DNA from: Syntrophobacteraceae bacterium
GTDB lineage: Bacteria; Desulfobacterota; Syntrophobacteria; Syntrophobacterales; Syntrophobacteraceae
Assembly (NCBI GenBank): GCA_025454175.1
Contig: JALOOX010000004.1
Span: forward strand, 19,851-83,850
Reading direction: 5' to 3'
Length of the DNA stretch: 64,000 nt
The notes under the pieces: generated by a model
Told to the model about the DNA's origin: nothing
Database searches by the model: none
What the model saw: the letters and a program-made list of their open reading frames with translations, nothing else
Program-made: the position numbers and the translations under genes
Shown: in pieces, positions 26,456-35,235 of the stretch
How the letters are laid out: each line of letters opens with the position of its first letter
How positions within the stretch are numbered: position 1 is the first letter of the stretch

Positions 26456-26917
26456 TCAGGAGATGTTGGGCATCAGGGCCCATTTGACGAACCAGGAGGA
26501 AGCCTCTGGACTCCGGTCGAGACACACGATACCTCCGTTCTGGAACTTGAAGACCATGGGATTTTCGGCGCCTATGATGAGGAATGAGGCCAGTTTTTCC
26601 ATGAAGGGAAGATGCCCGACGAGCATGAGACCCTCTTCGGGCTTGAGCTTCAATGACCATGGCGCCACGGGATCCAGAGGTCCAAGACCCTCCGCGGCCT
26701 GAATGCCGCCGGGAGGCTCCAGGATGCTCCCCATGATGGTCGCGGTCTGCAGCGCCCGCTGCTTTCCACTGTGCAGAATCCTCGCCACCAAGACCCCGTA
26801 GCCTTGGGCCACCCCGGCAATGCGCTCCACCTGGGAAACGCCTTCCACGGACAGGCCCTGGTCAGGGTCAACATCCCTGGGCAGACTGCGGCCATGCTGG
26901 ACCAGATAAAGCGCCAT
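26456..26917 (-). CDS. SixA-like phosphohistidine phosphatase (histidine phosphatase superfamily)
   Basis: A 153-residue histidine phosphatase with the catalytic RHG variant YLVQHGRS (His8), a second Arg in KQRALQTA, and the late catalytic His in LVGHLPFMEKLASFL. The small size fits SixA, which dephosphorylates His in phosphorelay or PTS proteins. It has AAGGAGGTG 6 bases before the ATG at 26917, an excellent site. The target is not evident, as no histidine kinase is in the window. It lies 25 bases after the preceding hypothetical gene, so it is co-transcribed. Confidence 0.85.
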   Translation of the reverse strand: MALYLVQHGRSLPRDVDPDQGLSVEGVSQVERIAGVAQGYGVLVARILHSGKQRALQTATIMGSILEPPGGIQAAEGLGPLDPVAPWSLKLKPEEGLMLVGHLPFMEKLASFLIIGAENPMVFKFQNGGIVCLDRSPEASSWFVKWALMPNIS

Positions 26918-26942
26918 GGTAAACACCTCCTTGCCGCCCGCC

Positions 26943-27368
26943 TCACCCTTGGACGCCCGTCGGTGGATGGCAGGCGAATATGGTTGAGTCTCCAAAACCA
27001 GGAATCCCATCCTCGTGCGGAAAGGGAGTCCGCTCGATGACTTCCGGGGCCAGCCGGCTTGAATCGTCGAAGATGAGGAAGGCGAAATGCAGGAGGTTGA
27101 GCCTTTCGTCGTAGCGCTTCTTCAGCAGGAAGAAATACAGGTCGCGTACTGCCTCGTCGCGGGCCACCCCATGACGTCGCCTGGCATCGAGGAACAGCTC
27201 GACAAACGGAGGAGAGGGAGACGCCAGGGACTGCACGAACGGCTCACCCTGAAAGGCCGGCTCGTCGCCTTCAAGAACGTGGGCCTCAAACTCCTTCAGC
27301 AGGCGATCCCAAGGAATGCTGATCAGATTACTCGACACCGAATCAAACCCTCCAGACCACTTGTCCAC
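26943..27368 (-). CDS. Hypothetical protein between SYLF and SixA-like genes
   Basis: A 141-residue soluble protein with a helical centre (RDEAVRDLYFFLLKKRYDERLNLLHFAFLIFDD) and no motif I can name. Reading from the GTG at 27368 it lies 27 bases after the SYLF protein and 25 bases before the phosphatase gene, consistent with one transcript. The aromatic-rich segment may form a hydrophobic core or a membrane-surface contact. Function unknown. Confidence 0.65.
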   Translation of the reverse strand: MDKWSGGFDSVSSNLISIPWDRLLKEFEAHVLEGDEPAFQGEPFVQSLASPSPPFVELFLDARRRHGVARDEAVRDLYFFLLKKRYDERLNLLHFAFLIFDDSSRLAPEVIERTPFPHEDGIPGFGDSTIFACHPPTGVQG

Positions 27369-27395
27369 AAAGGTCTCACTCCCTGGGACTCAAAT

Positions 27396-28130
27396 TCACT
27401 GCTGGAGGTCTCCGCTGGTAATCGGTGCCGCAGGCGTCATTCCCTGCCCCGAGTGCTTCGCGAGGGTTTGCCTGAGCTGCCCGGCTATGGGCGGTGCCTG
27501 GATTTCCGCGCTGTTGAAGATCTGCACCGGAATCACCGCCGGGATATTGTAGAAGTTGGAAGTAGCCTGATAATTGACCTGTATGGCAGCCCCCTCCAGG
27601 GAAACGCCGGCAAACAATCCCCGACTCCGCGAATAGGACAGGATTTCCGAGCGCAGAAGAACGTCCGTGCTGGCTTCCGCGTGGCGACCGACCGGGCCGG
27701 CCGCCACGGACGCGTCCGCCCCCAGGGTGAACTTGCCACCGGTGATGGCATCCATGCTCCTGATGGTCCGAAAAACCAGTATGATATCCGTCGACTGCGC
27801 CCCGATCTGCCAACCGATGCTGCCACCCATCAGCCGATAGAACACGGGATTGCTCCAGCCTCGGTCTTGATTCCTGAGGACCACAATCCCCTCGCCGTAT
27901 CGTGCGCCAAGGATGAAGCCGGCCTTCAAGAGGCCCGGAAAGATCGCGATTCCCGCGGCATCCCTCAGAAGGTGCTCGGGGATGCCCCCCTCGGGGATCG
28001 ACATGATTTCGTCCATGACGTGGATGGCGGAAGACACCCTGGATACTTCACTTCCCCAGCCAAGGCCGGAGGAAGGAAGAACAAAACTGATGGTCAGGAT
28101 CGATAGACACGCTGATATTGCTTTGCTCAT
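27396..28130 (-). CDS. Exported SYLF-domain (Ysc84/DUF500) lipid-binding protein
   Basis: A 244-residue protein with a Sec signal peptide (about residues 1-24, LSILTISFVLPSSGLGWG). The mature part is a SYLF domain: AAGIAIFPGLLKAGFILGARYGEGIVV, GWSNPVFYRLMGGSIGWQIGAQSTDIILVF and a long strand set ending SRSRGLFAGVSLEGAAI. SYLF domains bind phosphoinositides in eukaryotes; bacterial members are exported and poorly understood. The ATG at 28130 sits just after GAGGAGG and starts the signal peptide; upstream in-frame codons do not fit. It heads a three-gene unit. Confidence 0.88.
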   Translation of the reverse strand: MSKAISACLSILTISFVLPSSGLGWGSEVSRVSSAIHVMDEIMSIPEGGIPEHLLRDAAGIAIFPGLLKAGFILGARYGEGIVVLRNQDRGWSNPVFYRLMGGSIGWQIGAQSTDIILVFRTIRSMDAITGGKFTLGADASVAAGPVGRHAEASTDVLLRSEILSYSRSRGLFAGVSLEGAAIQVNYQATSNFYNIPAVIPVQIFNSAEIQAPPIAGQLRQTLAKHSGQGMTPAAPITSGDLQQ

Positions 28131-28625
28131 GAGGGGCCTCCTCCTCGATATTGTGCGATGTTGGCTGATTTGACGCCGGATGTCTGGACGCATCATGCCA
28201 TGAAACGGTTTTGAGTTCAAATCCCCTGGAGTCCAATGGGAGAGAACGATTTTGTTCTTTTTCTTCGGGGACTTCCCCAAGACCCGCGAAAATCTACTTC
28301 CCTTCTATCTTGATGCTATGTTAGCTATCTCCGCTTTTTTGGAGACCAGCCTCCCGGAGCTTCTCGAGTCCGACCCGCCAGGGCTTCATATGAGAGCGGT
28401 TCCAGGGGTCGGAGGACAGGGGACAGTCCAACGCGACGGCGGTTTGGCATGAATAATGCCCTGATCGTTTTCCGTCGCACTCGGGTGTTAAGGGAAGCCG
28501 GCGGCAAACCGATAGTGTCGGTGAAACAGCAAGCCCTAAATGGAAATCGAAGCTTTCAGCACCAGGTGCGATCAACGGACCTGGCGCAGCACGGGAACCG
28601 ATTAGAATTCAGAAAGGTTGGATAC
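28131..28625. other. Intergenic region between the SYLF gene and a small membrane ORF
   Basis: About 495 bases with no convincing gene. A minus-strand promoter for the SYLF operon is at 28192-28220. The rest (28230-28600) has mixed composition and no strong repeat or terminator. Confidence 0.4.
28192..28220 (-). promoter_or_regulatory. Candidate promoter of the SYLF operon
   Basis: On the minus strand TTGAAC (28220-28215), a 17-base spacer and CATGAT (28197-28192), some 60 bases before the SYLF ATG. Confidence 0.4.
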
Positions 28626-28772
28626 ATGTTAGAATTACCGTTTATCGTGATGGGACTCGGGATGTTGTTCTACCTGGAGGAGTGGACCTCTGAGAAGCCA
28701 AGCTTCATGAGAGCCGCGGTGTTCGTCGGCGCCGTGATCGAAAGCACCGTCTGCCTTGCCTTTCGAGCATGA
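28626..28772 (+). CDS. Small membrane protein, 48 residues
   Basis: Begins MLELPFIVMGLGMLFYLEEW and contains a second hydrophobic stretch (AAVFVGAVIESTVCLAF), so it could cross the membrane twice. AAAGG lies about 9 bases before the ATG, and a perfect GC-rich hairpin follows 6 bases after the stop, both of which support expression. I know no homologue, and its size makes chance possible. Confidence 0.4.
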   Translation: MLELPFIVMGLGMLFYLEEWTSEKPSFMRAAVFVGAVIESTVCLAFRA

Positions 28773-28778
28773 CCTCAA

Positions 28779-28805
28779 AGAGCCCGGGGAGTGTTCCCGG
28801 GCTCT
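28779..28805 (+). terminator. Hairpin after the small membrane ORF
   Basis: AGAGCCCGGG and its perfect complement form a 10-base stem around the 7-base loop GAGTGTT. The following bases are C-rich rather than T-rich. Confidence 0.5.
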
Positions 28806-28949
28806 CCCCGAGACATGCCGGACCTGAAGTCCTGGACGCCCCTCAGGTGCTCCTCCTCTCGGAAAGCCCCTGATTGCCCCTCTTGTGCTCTCAACCACCG
28901 TCTCCATCCCGCCAACCGTAATCGCTGTATCGTCCGAAGGGACTCTTTC

Positions 28950-28978
28950 TTGACAAAGGACTGACAGCCAAGTATCAA
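28950..28978 (+). promoter_or_regulatory. Promoter of the TRAP transporter operon
   Basis: A consensus TTGACA, a 17-base spacer and TATCAA, about 98 bases before the tatT start. It is one of the two best promoter matches in the window. Confidence 0.6.
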
Positions 28979-29075
28979 ATCGCAATGTCACAACCTGCTT
29001 GTGGTGATTGACGAATAGCCCCGACTTGCGGTTGTGGGGCTTCCACTGCTCATGGCGTGTTGAGGGATGTGTCGG

Positions 29076-29978
29076 ATGATCCTGCCTTCGAGACCTCATC
29101 GCTTGGCTCTTGCATTTCTGATGCTGTTCCCGCTTTCGGGCTGCTTTCCCGTGAAATCAGCGCGAGTGGCCTCCGTTGCCCTGACTCTCGACGACGTGGC
29201 CAGGGCAACCGCAAGGCATTCGGATCCCGAGCTCGTCCGAGCAGGGACTCCCGCTTACCTGATGCTGCTGGGTGGACTCCTGGAGGCCTATCCAGAGAAC
29301 CGACGGCTGCACCTGGCCGCATGCCAGGCCTATGCGAGCTACGCGGCAGCACTCCCGTGGAAGGCCGAGTCCGCGGCCAGGATTCAAGCCCTGTACCTCA
29401 AGGCCAGGAATCACGGATATCGAGCTCTTCCCGGCGAGCTAGCGGAACGGTTCCCATCCGCCGCCGAAGGAGACATCGAGAGCTTCACGGCGTTGCTGCG
29501 CAGACTTGGGGCCGGGGAGGTCCCTGCCCTGTTCTGGACCACCGCGGCATGGGCGGGATGGATCGGCGCAAGCCAGGGCCGGCCCGAAGCCCTGGCCGAC
29601 CTGCCGGCCCTGGAGGCCGCCATTCAACGCCTCCTGGAGCTGGACGAATCATTCCATTTCGGTGGTCCCCATCTGCTCATGGCTGTTTATCTCTCGGCGA
29701 AGCCCCCGGTGAGCGAGAGACAGCTGGCGCGGGCTCGAGAACACTTCGACCGGACCTTCCAGCTGGGAGGAGACCAGGTGCTTTCGGCCCGGGTGATGTA
29801 TGCGGAATACTACGCCCGGGGGATCCGGGACCGGCGCCTTTTCGAATCGACCTTGCGCGGCGTCCTCGAAGCCCCCGAGGGGCAGATCCCCGAGCTGACC
29901 CTTTCCAACGCACTGGCCAGGGAAAAGGCACGCAGTCTTCTGGAGCGAACGGATGAATACTTTGACAGCCCATTGTAA
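29076..29978 (+). CDS. tatT: TRAP transporter TatT component lipoprotein
   Basis: TatT proteins are TPR-like lipoproteins that form a trimer with hydrophobic cavities on the TRAP substrate receptor, for hydrophobic ligands. The ~300-residue product has a lipoprotein signal with lipobox LSGC (residues 17-20), and helical repeats with LLGGLLEAYPENRRLHLAACQAYASYAAALPW followed by ALYLKARNHGYRAL. It is the first gene of an overlapping tatT-dctP-dctQ-dctM operon. The ATG at 29076 has GAGGG 9 bases upstream; the one at 29067 is too close to that site. Confidence 0.82.
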   Translation: MILPSRPHRLALAFLMLFPLSGCFPVKSARVASVALTLDDVARATARHSDPELVRAGTPAYLMLLGGLLEAYPENRRLHLAACQAYASYAAALPWKAESAARIQALYLKARNHGYRALPGELAERFPSAAEGDIESFTALLRRLGAGEVPALFWTTAAWAGWIGASQGRPEALADLPALEAAIQRLLELDESFHFGGPHLLMAVYLSAKPPVSERQLARAREHFDRTFQLGGDQVLSARVMYAEYYARGIRDRRLFESTLRGVLEAPEGQIPELTLSNALAREKARSLLERTDEYFDSPL

Positions 29979-31044
29979 AGGGATATTCCAGCGCCCATGG
30001 ACCGGCGGCTGGTCTCGAAGCGCGGTTTTGGGGGCTTGTTTGCTCCTCACCGCCCTCGGGTTTGGCCGGCCGGCGCCCGTTCTCTCCGCCGGCGCGCCTG
30101 AAATCGAGCTCAAGCTGGCCACCCTGGCTCCGGAAAACAGCTCGCTCACCCGGATTTTTGAAGAGATGAACCTGGAGGTCATCCGGGAAACGGGCGGGAA
30201 GGTCGGCTTCAAGCTGTTCGCGGGTGCGGTCATGGGGGATGAAGAGGATGTACTCCGCAAGCTCAGAGCCAACGTGATCCATGGAGCGGCATTCACATCT
30301 CCCGCCCTCACCGATATCAATCCGGATCTTCGAGCCTTTCTCATCCCTTTCTTGTTCAACGACAACCGCGAAGTGGACCATGTTCTGGCGAATATGGATC
30401 AAACCCTCAAGCGCAAGTTCGAAGAGAAGGGTTATGTGGTCCTGGGATGGCCGGAGCTGGGTTTCCTCTATTTGATGTCCTCGAGTCCCGTGGCCGGCCT
30501 TGAGGATCTCAAGGGCAAGCGCGTATGGGCCAAGGCCAATGCCCCCATGTCCCAGGCCCTCATCGATCGTGTCGGGGTCTCGACGGTCGCCATCGGAGTT
30601 CCCGACGTCCTCATGGGGCTGCAGACGCGGCTGGTCGATGTGGTCTACAACTCGCCCTATTATGCCCTCGCGACCCAGTGGAACACCCAGGTCAAGTACC
30701 TCACCGACCTGCCGCTGACCTACATCGGTGGCGCTCTCCTTCTGGACGGGAAGGCATTCGGCAGGATACCGGCCCCCCTGCAGGGGAAGGTCAGGGAGGT
30801 TTGCGGCAAACATGTCGGCCGCCTGGTGGAGAGAACGCGCAAGGACAATGCCGAGGCCATGGAGCTGATCTTCAAACGGGGCGTCAAAAAAATCACGCCG
30901 TCGATGGCGCAGGTCCAGGCATTCAAGGATTTGAGCGATGCCGCCATGAAGGATCTCGACCCCAAGCTGCTGCCCCCCGAAGCGACCCAGACCGTGAGGA
31001 GGCTTCTGATCGAGCACCGATCAAGCTCGAAGAATCGGCCATGA
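29953..31044 (+). CDS. dctP: TRAP transporter solute receptor (DctP/TatP-type)
   Basis: Periplasmic binding protein for the TRAP system. The 363-residue protein has a signal peptide (about 1-46, ending LSAGA). The mature part shows ELKLATLAPENSSLTRIFEEM, the AGAVMGDEEDVLRKLR segment and YNSPYYALATQWNTQVKYLTDLPLT in the usual DctP fold. The arginine that binds carboxylates in many DctP proteins cannot be placed with certainty here. Its pairing with TatT suggests a hydrophobic or aromatic acid ligand. It overlaps tatT by 26 bases. Confidence 0.92.
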   Translation: MNTLTAHCKGIFQRPWTGGWSRSAVLGACLLLTALGFGRPAPVLSAGAPEIELKLATLAPENSSLTRIFEEMNLEVIRETGGKVGFKLFAGAVMGDEEDVLRKLRANVIHGAAFTSPALTDINPDLRAFLIPFLFNDNREVDHVLANMDQTLKRKFEEKGYVVLGWPELGFLYLMSSSPVAGLEDLKGKRVWAKANAPMSQALIDRVGVSTVAIGVPDVLMGLQTRLVDVVYNSPYYALATQWNTQVKYLTDLPLTYIGGALLLDGKAFGRIPAPLQGKVREVCGKHVGRLVERTRKDNAEAMELIFKRGVKKITPSMAQVQAFKDLSDAAMKDLDPKLLPPEATQTVRRLLIEHRSSSKNRP

Positions 31045-31550
31045 GCCCTCCCACCGCAGAGGTCATTCGCCGGGCGGCAGCGGTCTATTCAGAGGTTGAA
31101 CGTTGGACTGTCGTGCTCTTGATGGTCGTCCTGGTTCTTTTTGCGCTGTATCAGATCGTTTTGCGCAATTTCTTCTTCACGGGGGTCATCTGGGGGGACA
31201 ATTTTCTTCGGCACCTGGTCCTCTGGATCGGCTTCCTCGGGGCCTGCCGTGCCACGGCCGAAGGGAAGCACATACAGATCGAGCTTCACGCCCTGATTCC
31301 CGAAGGATATTTCAGGTCTGTCCTGAGTCTGGTGCGGATCATTTTCCTCACGGCCGTATGCGCCGCCCTGTTTTACGCATCCTGGAGCTTCGTCACCAAT
31401 GAAAGGACCGCGGGAGACCTGGCCTTTCTGAGAATCCCCTACTGGTGGCTGGAGACAATATTTCCCGTGAGCTTCCTGGTCATGACCCTGCGCAGCCTGA
31501 GCCAGCTCCGGCAAAACCTTCGCGCTTTCGGGCGTGGGGCGCATCCATGA
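31041..31550 (+). CDS. dctQ: TRAP transporter small permease (DctQ)
   Basis: Four-helix membrane partner of DctM. The 169-residue protein has hydrophobic stretches at about 20-40, 52-72, 92-112 and 128-148, with the DctQ-type VLRNFFFTGVIWGDNFLRHLVLWIGFLGAC-like segment and GKHIQIELH. It starts in an ATGA overlap with dctP and ends in another ATGA overlap with dctM. Longer upstream readings of this frame lie in dctP and are not coding. Confidence 0.9.
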   Translation: MSPPTAEVIRRAAAVYSEVERWTVVLLMVVLVLFALYQIVLRNFFFTGVIWGDNFLRHLVLWIGFLGACRATAEGKHIQIELHALIPEGYFRSVLSLVRIIFLTAVCAALFYASWSFVTNERTAGDLAFLRIPYWWLETIFPVSFLVMTLRSLSQLRQNLRAFGRGAHP

Positions 31551-32827
31551 AATCCTTTTCCGTGCTTCTGCTCAGCCTGGCCGCCCTGTCCGGAGCCCCC
31601 CTGTTCTCGGTCATTGCGGGGGCATCCATCCTTGCGCTCCTCATCCTCCAAATCGACCTTTCGCTGGTCATAATCGAGATGTACCGGCTGGCGTCCAATC
31701 CCATGCTCGTGGCCCTGATGCTTTTCGCCCTGGCCGGTTACATGCTGGCGGAAAGCAATGCCAGCAAGCGTCTCGTGCGCCTGAGCATGGCGCTCCTGGG
31801 TCGAGCACCCGGCGGCCTGGCCATCGTCGCCCTGCTCACCTCGGCCTTCTTCACAGCCCTCACCGGGGCATCGGGCATCACCATCGTTGCCCTGGGAGGA
31901 CTCCTGCTCCCGGCCCTCGTCGAGGACCGGTACCCCGAGAAGTTCTCCCTGGGACTCCTCACAACCTGTGGGAGCCTGGGCCTGCTCTTTCCACCCAGTC
32001 TTCCGCTCATCGTGTACGGCATGGTGGCCGAGGTCAAGATATCGGAGCTCTTTGTGGCCGGAGTCCTGCCCGGCCTCCTGATGATGACCCTCCTCGCACT
32101 GTACTCGGTATGGCAGGGAGCCCGAAAGCAGCGGCGGAGCTGCCCCGGCGAGCGGTGCGAAGCTCCCAGGAGCATGGGCGAAATCATGGTCGCCCTGAAG
32201 GAAGCCGTCTGGGAGCTTCTGCTGCCCGTTGTGGTGATCGGCGGGATCTTCAGCGGCTTTCTCGCCGTGAGCGAGGCTGCGGCCATCACGGTGCTCTATG
32301 TCTTCCTGGTGGAAACGGTCATACACCGGGAGGTGACGCTTCGGGATCTTCCACCCGTCATTCTGAAGACGGCCGTGATGGTGGGAGCCATCGTGCTGAT
32401 CCTGGGGGCATCCCTGGCGTTCAACAGCTTTCTGGTGGATCAGCAGGTGCCGAGCCGAATCCTCGAGCTCATGCAGGACCACGTCCAGAGCAGGACCGGC
32501 TTTCTCATCCTCCTGAATATCTTCCTCCTCGGTGTCGGCTGCCTCCTCGACATGTTTTCCGCCCTGGTCATCGTGGTTCCGCTCATCGTCCCCATTGCCG
32601 CCAGCTACGGAGTCGATCCGCTTCACCTCGGAGTGATCTTTCTCACGAACCTCCAGATCGGGTATTCGACTCCACCGGTGGGGATGGACCTTTTCATTGC
32701 CGGCCTCCGGTTCGAGAAGCCCGTCATTTACCTTTATGTCGCTTCACTCCCCTTTCTGGCTATTCTCCTGACGACCCTGGCGATCATCACCTTCTTCCCC
32801 TCCCTTACCCTCGTGCTGGTCCGATAA
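31547..32827 (+). CDS. dctM: TRAP transporter large permease (DctM)
   Basis: The transporting subunit, driven by a Na+ or H+ gradient. The 426-residue protein has about 12 membrane helices. Family features include ALTGASGITIVALGGLLLPAL, GLLFPPSLPLIVYGMVAEVKISELFVAGVLPG, and near the end GVIFLTNLQIGYSTPPVGMDLFIAG. All four TRAP components are therefore in one operon. The substrate is unknown. Confidence 0.95.
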   Translation: MKSFSVLLLSLAALSGAPLFSVIAGASILALLILQIDLSLVIIEMYRLASNPMLVALMLFALAGYMLAESNASKRLVRLSMALLGRAPGGLAIVALLTSAFFTALTGASGITIVALGGLLLPALVEDRYPEKFSLGLLTTCGSLGLLFPPSLPLIVYGMVAEVKISELFVAGVLPGLLMMTLLALYSVWQGARKQRRSCPGERCEAPRSMGEIMVALKEAVWELLLPVVVIGGIFSGFLAVSEAAAITVLYVFLVETVIHREVTLRDLPPVILKTAVMVGAIVLILGASLAFNSFLVDQQVPSRILELMQDHVQSRTGFLILLNIFLLGVGCLLDMFSALVIVVPLIVPIAASYGVDPLHLGVIFLTNLQIGYSTPPVGMDLFIAGLRFEKPVIYLYVASLPFLAILLTTLAIITFFPSLTLVLVR

Positions 32828-32925
32828 CCGGCCCGGCACCGTGGATTTCGGTCCAGCTCCGACATTATATTATGACCACTGGAGAAGATGAAAGCAGGCC
32901 ATACCTCGAACAGGAGTCGACAATC

Positions 32926-34092
32926 ATGGATTTTCTACTTCCCCCGGATGTTCAGGAAGACCGGAATCGTTTTGTCCGGTTCCTCGAGAGCCATGTGAAA
33001 CCCAACTTGCACCAATGGTACCGAGAGGAGGCCGTGCCCAGGAGCCTCATTGAGCAGATGGGGCGGGAGGAGTGGCTGGGCTTCACCTTGAATGGAGGGG
33101 GCATCGAGGAGCACGGCGCCCTCAAGCAGGCTCTGCGATCGGAGGAGCTCGCGAAGCTCTCGCCCGGCGTTGCCGTCGTGGTGCTGGTGCAGATTTCGCT
33201 GGGAGCCAAAGGAATATGGCTCTTTGGCTCCCAGGATCAAAAGCGCGCGCTCCTTGAGCCGGCAGCTCGGGGGGAGCTGCTGATCTGCCTCGGCAACACC
33301 GAGCCGGCGGCGGGAAGCGACGTGGCGAGCATCGCCACGCGGGCCGAGAAGGTTGAGGGCGGTTGGCTGCTGAACGGCACCAAGGCTTACTCGACCAACG
33401 CGGCCATGAGCGACCACGCCTTGATCACCGCCATCTCCGATCCTGACGCCCCCAGGAACCGCAGGCTTTCCATGTACGCGGTGAACCTCTCGGCCGAGGG
33501 AGTCAAGAGAAAGAAGCTCAACAAGAAAGTCTGGATCCCCTCCGATCTCACACGCATTCAACTGGACAACGTGCTCGTGCCGGATGAAGGGCTTGTGGGC
33601 GAGCGCGGTCGTGGGCTGCGGCAGGTCCTGGAGATCTTCACCAACAGCCGGCTTCCCATCAGCGCCATGACCCTGGGCAATGCCGTGGGGGCCTTCGAGC
33701 TCGGCCTGGATCATGCCGGAAAGCGGAGAGCCTTTGGGAGCCCCATCCTGGATTTTCAGTCCAAGTCCTTCGAAGCCGCCGATCTGTACAGCAGGATGGA
33801 GGCGGCCAGACTCATGGTCTACAAGGCCTGCTGGGCCAGGGACCAGGGGCTGGATTTCCAGCTGGAAGCTTCCATGGCCAAGTATCTCACGGTACAGATC
33901 GCCCGGGAGGTGAGCACCTGGGCCGCGGACCTTTTTGGAGCCGCCTCGGTGGTGCAGGAGCACCCCGTGCACAAGTTCCCCATGGACGCGTGGGCATCCT
34001 CACTGGGCGAGGGCACGCAGGACATCCAGAAGCTCATCATCTTCCGGGGCTTGATGCACAAACTGGCTGAGTCGGAGGCGTCTCAAGCATAA
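32926..34092 (+). CDS. Acyl-CoA dehydrogenase
   Basis: FAD enzyme that introduces an alpha-beta double bond into acyl-CoA, passing electrons to ETF. The ~388-residue protein has LGNTEPAAGSDVASI, the FAD segment WLLNGTKAYSTNA, and the late SLGEGTQDIQKL loop whose Glu is the usual catalytic base position. The ATG at 32926 is preferred since CAGGAG is about 10 bases upstream; an ATG at 32872 adds a non-conserved leader. It follows the TRAP operon by 98 bases, which hints that the imported acid is oxidised as a CoA ester. No ETF or CoA ligase is adjacent. Confidence 0.92.
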   Translation: MDFLLPPDVQEDRNRFVRFLESHVKPNLHQWYREEAVPRSLIEQMGREEWLGFTLNGGGIEEHGALKQALRSEELAKLSPGVAVVVLVQISLGAKGIWLFGSQDQKRALLEPAARGELLICLGNTEPAAGSDVASIATRAEKVEGGWLLNGTKAYSTNAAMSDHALITAISDPDAPRNRRLSMYAVNLSAEGVKRKKLNKKVWIPSDLTRIQLDNVLVPDEGLVGERGRGLRQVLEIFTNSRLPISAMTLGNAVGAFELGLDHAGKRRAFGSPILDFQSKSFEAADLYSRMEAARLMVYKACWARDQGLDFQLEASMAKYLTVQIAREVSTWAADLFGAASVVQEHPVHKFPMDAWASSLGEGTQDIQKLIIFRGLMHKLAESEASQA

Positions 34093-34203
34093 CGCGATCC
34101 ACGCCTGCCCCAACGCGGCACCCTCAAGGACAGGAAGACTTGCGGTCGAAGCCGGGGGTTAGCTTGAAGCCCGAAGCCCGATGATCGAAAAGGTTCCGAG
34201 CGC

Positions 34204-35235
34204 TCATCTCGGCTCGAGAACGATCTTGCCGAACTGATCGCTCCGTTCCATCATGGCGAAGGCCTCGCGCCCTTCACTCATGGGCATGACCGTGTCGATG
34301 ACGGGGCGGAGCCTCCCCGACCAGAGCAGACCGTTGATCTCCCGGAAGTCCTGGTGGGAGCCCATGAGACTGCCGATGATGCTGATCTGCTTGCTGAAAA
34401 TATAGCGGATATCGATCTCGACTTCGGGCCCGCTGGTGTTGCCGACGATGACGATCCGTCCCCCCCGGGCAACGGCCTTCATGCTGGTGTTGAGGGTGGC
34501 GGCTCCGACGTTGTCCACCACCACATCGGCCCCCCGACGGTCCGTCAGTCGCATGATCTCGCGACCCCAATCCACCTGTGAACGATCGATGACGTGGTCG
34601 GCCCCCAGGTCATAGGCCTGGGCCGCCTTGCGGGCATTGCTGGCCACGACGTAGACCGTCGCCCCGGCGAGCTTCGCGATCTGGGTCGCCATGGTATTCA
34701 CCCCGCCGCCGGCCCCGACGATGAGGACGGTCTCGCCGGCCCGCAGAGCGGCGCGATGCATGAGCATCCTCCATGCCGTGATCGTGACCAGCAGTGGAGC
34801 CGCGGCAGGCCGGAAATCCACGTGGTCCGGGATGGCCATCAGGTTCCCCGCCGGCGCGGCCACAAACTGGGCCAGCCCCCCCCGGATGTGCTCCCCCAGG
34901 ATGTGATAGCCAGGACTGACACTGTGCTCCCCGCGGCGAGTGAGCTCATCTTCGCCCGCATTGATTCCGGGGTCGATGACGACCCGCTCCCCTTCCTTCC
35001 AACCCTCGACGCCTTCTCCCACCCGTGCGATCACCCCGGCCACGTCGGACCCTCCCCAGTGGGGCATTTCGAGCTTCAGGCCCGGCCAGCCCTTGCGAAC
35101 CCAGATATCGAGGTGATTGAGCGCACAGGACTTCACCTCCACCAGCACCTGCCCCGGTCCGACCGCGGGCTCGGGAACTTCCTCGTACCTCAGCACATCC
35201 TGGGAGCCATGCTCATGGAAACACAGGGCTTTCAT
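34204..35235 (-). CDS. MDR-family zinc-less alcohol dehydrogenase/quinone oxidoreductase
   Basis: NAD(P)H-dependent medium-chain oxidoreductase of 343 residues. It has an N-terminal GroES-like domain with CALNHLDIWVRKGWPG, the HILGEHIRGGLAQF region, and a Rossmann fold with VLIVGAGGGVNTMATQIAK near 165-185. The structural-zinc loop that normally has four cysteines reads VIDPGINAGEDELTRRGEH: the loop is kept but all Cys are gone, and the catalytic-zinc Cys is replaced by the CALNHLD form of quinone reductases. The substrate is unknown. It is transcribed alone on the minus strand between the acyl-CoA dehydrogenase and nrfHA. Confidence 0.88.
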   Translation of the reverse strand: MKALCFHEHGSQDVLRYEEVPEPAVGPGQVLVEVKSCALNHLDIWVRKGWPGLKLEMPHWGGSDVAGVIARVGEGVEGWKEGERVVIDPGINAGEDELTRRGEHSVSPGYHILGEHIRGGLAQFVAAPAGNLMAIPDHVDFRPAAAPLLVTITAWRMLMHRAALRAGETVLIVGAGGGVNTMATQIAKLAGATVYVVASNARKAAQAYDLGADHVIDRSQVDWGREIMRLTDRRGADVVVDNVGAATLNTSMKAVARGGRIVIVGNTSGPEVEIDIRYIFSKQISIIGSLMGSHQDFREINGLLWSGRLRPVIDTVMPMSEGREAFAMMERSDQFGKIVLEPR

